In this document: positions 23,142 to 27,723 of the stretch, piece by piece | How the letters are laid out: each line of letters begins with the position of its first letter | Numbering within the stretch: position 1 is the stretch's first letter | From: an uncultured Bacteroidales bacterium | Lineage (GTDB): Bacteria > Bacteroidota > Bacteroidia > Bacteroidales > Muribaculaceae | Assembly: GCA_900542185.1 (NCBI GenBank) | Contig: UQMZ01000045.1 | Location: 1-27,723 of the forward strand | Direction: 5' to 3' | Length of the DNA stretch: 27,723 nt | Translations under genes and position numbers: made by a program | The notes under the pieces: generated by a model | Databases searched by the model: none | The model's input: the letters and a program-made list of their open reading frames with translations, nothing else | What the model was told of the DNA's origin: nothing

Positions 23142-24455
23142 TTACTCTTCTATTCTAATGATTTTAGCACCCAATTTGTTGAGTCGGCCGTCTATATCCG
23201 CATATCCACGGTCTATCTGATTGATGTTCTGGATACGACTCGTTCCCTGAGCCCCCATCGCGGCTATAAGCATGGCGATACCGGCACGAATATCCGGCGA
23301 CACCATATCGGTGGCACGAAGACAATGGAACTTACCGGCTCCTATCACCACGGCACGATGCGGATCACACAGTATGATGCGGGCTCCCATGTCAAGCAGC
23401 TTATCAACGAAAAACAATCTGCTTTCAAACATCTTCTGATGTATCAGCACGCTGCCGCACGCCTGAGTGGCCACTACCAGCATTATGCTTATAAGGTCGG
23501 GAGATAGACCGGGCCATGGCGCATCGGCTATGGTCATGATTGATTTGTCCATGAACTGGTCGATCTCATATATCTCTTTCTGGTTCACGCGGATATCGTC
23601 ATTCTCAATCTCCATGCTTACGCCGAGTCTGGCAAAAGCGTCAGGCATCATACCTAAGTCTCGCACTCCCACATCTTTAAGCAATAGATTGGAACCTGTC
23701 ATGGCGGCCATCCCGACAAAACTGCCTACCTCTATCATGTCGGGGAGCAGTCTGTGGGTAGTGCCGTGCAATTCGCTTACTCCCTCTATCTCCAGCAGAT
23801 TCGAGCCTATGCCCGATATCTTAGCTCCCATGCTTACCAGCATCCTGCATAATTGCTGTATATATGGCTCGCAAGCGGCGTTATATATCACGGTCTTACC
23901 CTTGGCCAGAACGGCTGCCATCACTATATTCGCCGTACCTGTCACCGAAGCTTCGTCCAGAAGCATGTATGTGCCATGCAGACCGTTCCTGGCGGATACC
24001 TGATAGGTCCTGTATTCCTGATTATACTCGACACTGGCTCCCAGTTTGCTGAAACCCACGAAATGTGTGTCCATACGTCGACGTCCAATCTTGTCTCCGC
24101 CAGGTTTAGGCATCAGAGCCTCGCCATAGCGAGCCAATAACGGCCCGAGAATCATTACCGAGCCGCGCAACGATGCGGCCTTCTTGCTGTAACGCTCGCT
24201 TTTCAGGTAATCCAGATTGATGGAACCTGCCTGAAACTCGCATTCCCGAGGCGTGACATAGCGCACCTTGACTCCCATATCCGCCAGCATCGCTATCAGA
24301 TTCCTTACATCCGATATCTCCGGCAGATTGGATATCGTAATCTTGTCGCTGGTCAGCAATGTAGCGCAAATCACTTCCAACGCCTCGTTTTTCGCACCAT
24401 TGATGTTTATCTCGCCATGCAGCGCATGTCCGCCTTCAACTATGAAACTGCTCAT
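23142..24455 (-). CDS. murA: UDP-N-acetylglucosamine 1-carboxyvinyltransferase (MurA), Asp-type active site
   Basis: MurA transfers enolpyruvate from PEP to UDP-GlcNAc, the first committed step of peptidoglycan synthesis, in the cytosol. The 437-residue length and the two-domain inside-out barrel pattern are normal. Lys22 and Asn23 lie in INGAKNEAL, and RGSVMILGPLLAR and the C-terminal TDMVSPDIRAGIA are kept. The flexible active-site loop reads MPKPGGDKIGRRRMD: Asp121 occupies the position of the fosfomycin-reactive Cys (Cys115 in E. coli, PGGC). Asp at this site keeps activity in other bacteria and makes the enzyme insensitive to fosfomycin. Its start codon overlaps the DUF4290 stop by 4 nt, indicating translational coupling. 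Confidence 0.96.
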   Translation of the reverse strand: MSSFIVEGGHALHGEININGAKNEALEVICATLLTSDKITISNLPEISDVRNLIAMLADMGVKVRYVTPRECEFQAGSINLDYLKSERYSKKAASLRGSVMILGPLLARYGEALMPKPGGDKIGRRRMDTHFVGFSKLGASVEYNQEYRTYQVSARNGLHGTYMLLDEASVTGTANIVMAAVLAKGKTVIYNAACEPYIQQLCRMLVSMGAKISGIGSNLLEIEGVSELHGTTHRLLPDMIEVGSFVGMAAMTGSNLLLKDVGVRDLGMMPDAFARLGVSMEIENDDIRVNQKEIYEIDQFMDKSIMTIADAPWPGLSPDLISIMLVVATQACGSVLIHQKMFESRLFFVDKLLDMGARIILCDPHRAVVIGAGKFHCLRATDMVSPDIRAGIAMLIAAMGAQGTSRIQNINQIDRGYADIDGRLNKLGAKIIRIEE

Positions 24456-25042
24456 TTCTTATGTTTCTTCTTCGACTGTTGTGCCTGAGGCGTCTCTTTG
24501 AAATCGCACAGATAATATTGCTCGGGGTCCAAAGATATCTTGCCACCTGAGAAGAAGGCCAGATCTCGCAATATCCGGCCGTCATCCACACCCTCCTTAT
24601 TATTGAGCTGCATCACTTTCTTCATGTGATTGGCTATTTCCGATATCAGTTCGTCTCGCTCCGGGCCTTCCTCCATATCGGCGATGACTGGTATCATCTT
24701 CTCCACATACTTGCCATAATGACGCAATGCTATGTGGCCTGCGGTATACGGAATGCGATCGGGCTTGGGATTGATTGCCTCTGCCGTGATAAGTTCGTAT
24801 GGGGCATCCACGTCAAGACGGCATCCAGACATGATCTGCATCTGATCCCAGATCTTAGACATATCGTTGTTATCGCCTATCAGTTCTGGAAAGAGATTAG
24901 CCATTACATCGGCTATGGCATAAGCGCAATTATTGCGCTCTTCTCGGTCTTCAAGATGCACACAATATTCTATCAGAGTCTGTACTGTACGTCCAAACTC
25001 CGGAAGTCTTAATTTTTCGTTATCTGTATTATACGGAATCAT
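24452..25042 (-). CDS. DUF4290 family protein
   Basis: This is a conserved Bacteroidota protein of unknown function, typically encoded just upstream of murA. It is mostly helical and has no signal peptide. The family's N-terminus is of the form MxxYNTxxxKLxLPEYGR; here MIPYNTDNEKLRLPEFGRTVQTLIEYC begins at the ATG at 25042, giving 196 residues. A longer frame from 25060 adds only MTIFAY and would lie inside the promoter, so I choose 25042. The C-terminus is Lys-rich (KKKHKK). The stop overlaps murA (ATGA). The fixed pairing with murA and rimM hints at a role tied to growth or the envelope, but that is inference. Confidence 0.9.
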   Translation of the reverse strand: MIPYNTDNEKLRLPEFGRTVQTLIEYCVHLEDREERNNCAYAIADVMANLFPELIGDNNDMSKIWDQMQIMSGCRLDVDAPYELITAEAINPKPDRIPYTAGHIALRHYGKYVEKMIPVIADMEEGPERDELISEIANHMKKVMQLNNKEGVDDGRILRDLAFFSGGKISLDPEQYYLCDFKETPQAQQSKKKHKK

Positions 25043-25047
25043 ATATG

Positions 25048-25079
25048 CAAATATAGTCAATTCAATTCATTTAGACAAA
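25048..25079 (-). promoter_or_regulatory. promoter of the DUF4290-murA-rimM operon
   Basis: On the minus strand TTTG (25079-25076), a 20-nt spacer and TATATTTG (25055-25048) match the Bacteroidota -33/-7 consensus exactly. Transcription should start about 25044-25041, right at the ATG at 25042, so the mRNA is leaderless or nearly so. The promoter sits in the 44-bp gap after the GH31 gene. Confidence 0.85.
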
Positions 25080-25086
25080 CGTCACC

Positions 25087-27378
25087 TCAATATTTTACTG
25101 TTTTAAGCGTGCTTTTGTCTATGCGGGATGTGGATAGCGCAGGTTTAACAGTCGGAATTTCTGCACCCTTACGCACCATGATTATGCAATCCAGCTCACC
25201 TTCGGGTGTCAGCGTATGCCAACCCGGCGCATACGTTTTTCCGGACTGATAGTTCACCCATTCCTGTCCTGCCGGCAGGTAGACGCTGCGTTTTTTGGTC
25301 TGCGTAAGCAACGGCGCTACCAGAAAATCCTTGCCGAACATATACTCGTCTTCAATCTGCCACACTCCAGGATCCTCGGGGAACTCTACCTGCAGGGCAC
25401 GGAACATCGGCCATCCGTTGGCCGCGCACTCCTCGGCCTCTTTCACTATGTATGGCATCAGCGAATACTTCATTTCGGCGCATTTGCGGAAATAATCGGT
25501 AAATTCCTTGTTATAGAGCCACGGTTCCGTAGGAGGAGCGCCGTGGGCGCGTGTATGTGAGGTCAGGAAGCCCATGGGCAGCCAGCGGCGATACAGTTCT
25601 TCGGGTGTCGACGTTACGAAGCCGCCCATATCGTGGCTCCAGAAACTGAAGCCGCTCATGCCCAACGACAGTCCGGCATGCAGTGTACCGAGCATTCCTG
25701 TGTTCGTACTTGCGGCGTCTCCGCCCCAATGCAACGGATACCGTTGCGAACCGCTCCAGGCAGAGCGTGCCCAGATAATGTTATCGCCTTTGACTTTCTT
25801 CGTAATGTCTGCCACAGCCTTATTGTAGCGCACCGGATACAGGTTATGCTCATACAGTCCGCTGCGGCCGTTGGCATAGATGCCGTCCATAGGAGCGGCC
25901 TCACCAAAATCAACCTTGATTGCGCCTACTCCCATCTTAAGCAGTTTCCCAAGCTGATCCTGATACCATTTCACCGTTTTTGGATTGGTGAAGTCAAGCA
26001 CGGCATCCTCGTATGGCAGCGTACCGCGACCGTTGCGCACGGCCATACTCTCGTCTACAAGAGTCTTGAAATACTTATTCCCCGGCACAAAGTATGGCAA
26101 TTGCCACAGACAGATCTTGAAGCCATCCTTTTCAAGATCCTTTATCATTTTGGCGGGGTCCTTGAATCGTGCCGGCGAGAATTCATAATCGCATTGCCAA
26201 TCCACGTCAAACCATCCGGTATCGAAATGTATCACGTCTGCAGGTATCCTGTTTGCACGCAATTGCTTGGCCACTTCGCGACCTTCGTCTTCAGTGAAAT
26301 AACTGATGCGACTCATCCATGTGCCGAACGACCATAGGGGCGGCATTTCGGGACGCCCTGACAAGGCCGTGTATTCGCTCAGTATCTCCTTTGGCGTACC
26401 CCAGAACAGGAACATATCCAGATCCTCGTCTTTCATGAACAGTTTGTTGGCGCCGATGTAACTCTGGCCGACGTCAACTGTCAGCGGAGCGGCAGTATGT
26501 ATGAATGCCCCGTATCCAAGATTGCTGAAAAAGAATGGTATCGGCTTATACATGTCCGGAGATTCCGGTCCCTGGGGATCGGTGACGAACAGATTCAGCT
26601 TCTGCCCCACCTTATTAAGTGGACCCGGAGCTTCGCCGAAACCGAATATCCGTTCCATAGGCTGGATGGAGAATACAGGATTGATGGACCGTGAATTATC
26701 CGAGCCTCGCTTTATGAAACTGAACGGAGGCACCTTTATCTGAGTGGAGTCGTTGTCACCCCATACACGGCTGCGGGTAAGCTCATTGCCCTCCTTGTCA
26801 TACATTATCAATCTCCAGGGATCCGCCTTTATTACGAGCTTGCCATAAGCGGAACTATATACTATATCTTTCCCGTCTTTAGTCACTTTCCAGTCCTTGG
26901 CATTTACGGCCACGGGGCCTGCCAGCATGGGCGAAAGGCTGTCCGGCCACTCAGGAGTTACCGGCGACGTGTGCATACGGAACCGTAATGTACGTGCATT
27001 TACCGGTTCAATGCTGAACCCCAATTCCGGATCTTGAGGATATGCAGTATTGGGGAAATCAAGACTTTTCAGAGGCTGATGCAAATACGTGTTGGCATTA
27101 AATGCCTGACGTGGCATCAACTGCTGGCGCTTCCATACCACAGTTCCCCTGCCCGTCTTTATATCAAACGATGTCAACGAATCAACAAAGAAATACGTAT
27201 TTGTAAAATCAGAAAAATCTCGGCTTACATCAACCGACTGGTCGAGCAAATAAGCATTACCGCCATTAGTCCTCGTATCTGCCATAACCGAGGGTATTGG
27301 CATTAACGTGGCCAAAGCTGCTGCTGTTGCCAACATTCTCATGGTTCTTGTGTGTTTCATTGTCTTGTCGTTTTTCAC
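25087..27378 (-). CDS. secreted GH31 glycosidase, alpha-xylosidase (YicI)-like
   Basis: This 763-residue glycoside hydrolase family 31 enzyme removes terminal alpha-linked xylose or glucose from oligosaccharides by a retaining mechanism. The TIM barrel spans about 345-660. The nucleophile is Asp490 in GAIKVDFGEAAPMDG and the acid/base is Asp554 in HWGGDAAST. WARSAWSGSQRYPLHWGGD, FSFWSHDMGGF and HTRAHG closely follow the pattern of YicI-type alpha-xylosidases, so xyloside specificity is likely but not proven. An N-terminal beta-sandwich (about 40-340) and C-terminal beta domains (about 685-745) are present. A signal peptide is best read from Met7 (MKHTRTMRMLATAAALATLM, cleavage near MADT), so the enzyme should be periplasmic or exported. 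ATG at 27378 or 27360 may be the start. Three tandem repeats lie just upstream. No SusC/SusD pair is in view. Confidence 0.93.
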   Translation of the reverse strand: MKNDKTMKHTRTMRMLATAAALATLMPIPSVMADTRTNGGNAYLLDQSVDVSRDFSDFTNTYFFVDSLTSFDIKTGRGTVVWKRQQLMPRQAFNANTYLHQPLKSLDFPNTAYPQDPELGFSIEPVNARTLRFRMHTSPVTPEWPDSLSPMLAGPVAVNAKDWKVTKDGKDIVYSSAYGKLVIKADPWRLIMYDKEGNELTRSRVWGDNDSTQIKVPPFSFIKRGSDNSRSINPVFSIQPMERIFGFGEAPGPLNKVGQKLNLFVTDPQGPESPDMYKPIPFFFSNLGYGAFIHTAAPLTVDVGQSYIGANKLFMKDEDLDMFLFWGTPKEILSEYTALSGRPEMPPLWSFGTWMSRISYFTEDEGREVAKQLRANRIPADVIHFDTGWFDVDWQCDYEFSPARFKDPAKMIKDLEKDGFKICLWQLPYFVPGNKYFKTLVDESMAVRNGRGTLPYEDAVLDFTNPKTVKWYQDQLGKLLKMGVGAIKVDFGEAAPMDGIYANGRSGLYEHNLYPVRYNKAVADITKKVKGDNIIWARSAWSGSQRYPLHWGGDAASTNTGMLGTLHAGLSLGMSGFSFWSHDMGGFVTSTPEELYRRWLPMGFLTSHTRAHGAPPTEPWLYNKEFTDYFRKCAEMKYSLMPYIVKEAEECAANGWPMFRALQVEFPEDPGVWQIEDEYMFGKDFLVAPLLTQTKKRSVYLPAGQEWVNYQSGKTYAPGWHTLTPEGELDCIIMVRKGAEIPTVKPALSTSRIDKSTLKTVKY

Positions 27379-27380
27379 AT

Positions 27381-27434
27381 AGAGCTATTACTGTATATAG
27401 AACTATTACTGTATATAGAGCTATTACCAAATAC
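27381..27434. repeat. three tandem 18-bp repeats upstream of the GH31 gene
   Basis: agagctattactgtatat (27381-27398), agaactattactgtatat (27399-27416) and agagctattaccaaatac (27417-27434) follow each other without gaps; the third diverges in its last 7 bases. They begin 3 nt upstream of the ATG at 27378, so they would lie in the 5' leader of the mRNA or form an operator array. There are no spacers, so this is not a CRISPR. Confidence 0.85.
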
Positions 27435-27474
27435 GGAATTGTTTATACTTTTGTAATATTGAATTGATAATTCA

Positions 27475-27482
27475 CAAAGTTA
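27475..27482 (-). promoter_or_regulatory. possible -7 element of the GH31 gene
   Basis: TAACTTTG on the minus strand (27482-27475) matches the -7 consensus exactly, but no TTTG lies about 20 nt upstream. If used, it gives a leader of about 95 nt that includes the three tandem repeats; the missing -33 box would fit an activator-dependent promoter. Confidence 0.4.
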
Positions 27483-27565
27483 ACACTTTATATCTCTTTT
27501 ATCTCGATTTTAATATTTTTTAATATTCTATTTTCCCGATATTGTTATTTCCCTCAACAAAAACG

Positions 27566-27646
27566 CCTCAGCCGCGCATAAGTCCGGACCAAATGCCTAT
27601 TGAGATTTTCATAAGGACTTCGGTCATTTTTTATGCGCGGCTGGGG
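27566..27646. repeat. 81-bp imperfect palindrome between GH31 and 5S rRNA
   Basis: cagccgcgcataa (27569-27581) and ttatgcgcggctg (27631-27643) are perfect 13-bp arms, extended outward by one G-T and two G-C pairs. Inside, gacc-aa--cct (27587 on) pairs partly with the opposite strand of 27601-27625, so most of the unit can form one long hairpin. It may be a repeated palindromic element or a structured RNA. Confidence 0.65.
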
Positions 27647-27666
27647 ACAGCCTGCGCTACTATACG

Positions 27667-27694
27667 AAAAAAAAGGGACTCATTTCTGAGTCCC
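27667..27694 (-). terminator. terminator of the rRNA operon
   Basis: On the minus strand GGGACTCA (27694-27687), loop GAAA, and TGAGTCCC (27682-27675) are followed by eight T residues (27674-27667). It begins about 10 nt after the 5S rRNA 3' end. Confidence 0.9.
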
Positions 27695-27705
27695 TTCCTT
27701 TCAAA

Positions 27706-27723
27706 GTGGCGATTACCTACTCT
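27706..27723 (-). rRNA. rrf: 5S rRNA, 3' end only
   Basis: The minus strand reads agagtaggtaatcgccac at the window edge. It matches the conserved 3' end of 5S rRNA (GAGAGTAGGTCGTCGCCA-like) and is followed by a strong terminator. Only about 18 nt are inside the window. The call rests on this short match and on the terminator. Confidence 0.7.

Noticed and set aside
27381..27434. CRISPR array
   Set aside because: The repeats are 18 bp, directly adjacent and without spacers, and no cas genes are present.
27446..27453. Plus-strand TACTTTTG as a promoter
   Set aside because: No -33 TTTG at the right distance, and it would drive transcription into the rRNA operon with no gene in between.

Overview
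The window looks like a chromosomal segment of a gut Bacteroidota, most likely order Bacteroidales and plausibly Muribaculaceae; the family-level call is inference. Support comes from Bacteroidota-type promoters (TTTG, about 20 nt, TAnnTTTG) in front of several genes, starts without clear Shine-Dalgarno sequences, a DUF4290-murA-rimM gene order, a ProRS of the archaeal/eukaryotic type, a secreted protein with a type IX-like C-terminal domain, and a DPP IV. The right edge runs into the 3' end of a 5S rRNA gene, and the left edge carries a porin gene without its 5' half, so the window may be a contig that broke at repeats.

Region 1 (1-8524, all +): a 5'-truncated outer-membrane porin; an MFS transporter; two tandem paralogous N-terminal-nucleophile hydrolases that resemble the phospholipase B-like (PLBD/LAMA) family; two more related MFS transporters; and a strong intrinsic terminator. 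Three intergenic stem-loops lie around the hydrolase genes. Neither hydrolase has a visible signal peptide. My reading is an uptake-and-hydrolysis cluster: porin in the outer membrane, MFS carriers in the inner membrane, amide- or ester-cleaving autoprocessed enzymes in the cytosol. The substrate is unknown. This is the best candidate for an undescribed system here.

Region 2 (8525-15460, all +): proS behind a promoter, a dipeptidyl peptidase IV-like S9 peptidase, an unrecognised multi-spanning membrane protein that overlaps a miaA homologue, and a small probable START/SRPBCC-fold protein with its terminator.

Region 3 (15461-16199): intergenic. It holds two A/T-rich inverted repeats, a perfect Bacteroidota promoter, tRNA-Gln(CTG) with its own terminator, then a short GC-richer stretch with a tandem 16-bp repeat that may be the end of a decayed insertion sequence.

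Region 4 (16200-27378, all -): uvrA with a possible H-type pseudoknot in its leader; an NlpC/P60 hydrolase with a perfect promoter and a structured leader; a secreted protein with a type IX-like C-terminal domain; an operon DUF4290-murA-rimM-small acidic protein-OmpA-like protein whose promoter implies a (nearly) leaderless mRNA; and a secreted GH31 alpha-xylosidase-like enzyme with three 18-bp tandem repeats upstream. MurA has Asp where the fosfomycin-reactive Cys normally sits.

Region 5 (27379-27723): the tandem repeats, a roughly 80-bp imperfect palindrome, an rRNA-operon terminator and the 3' end of 5S rRNA (-).
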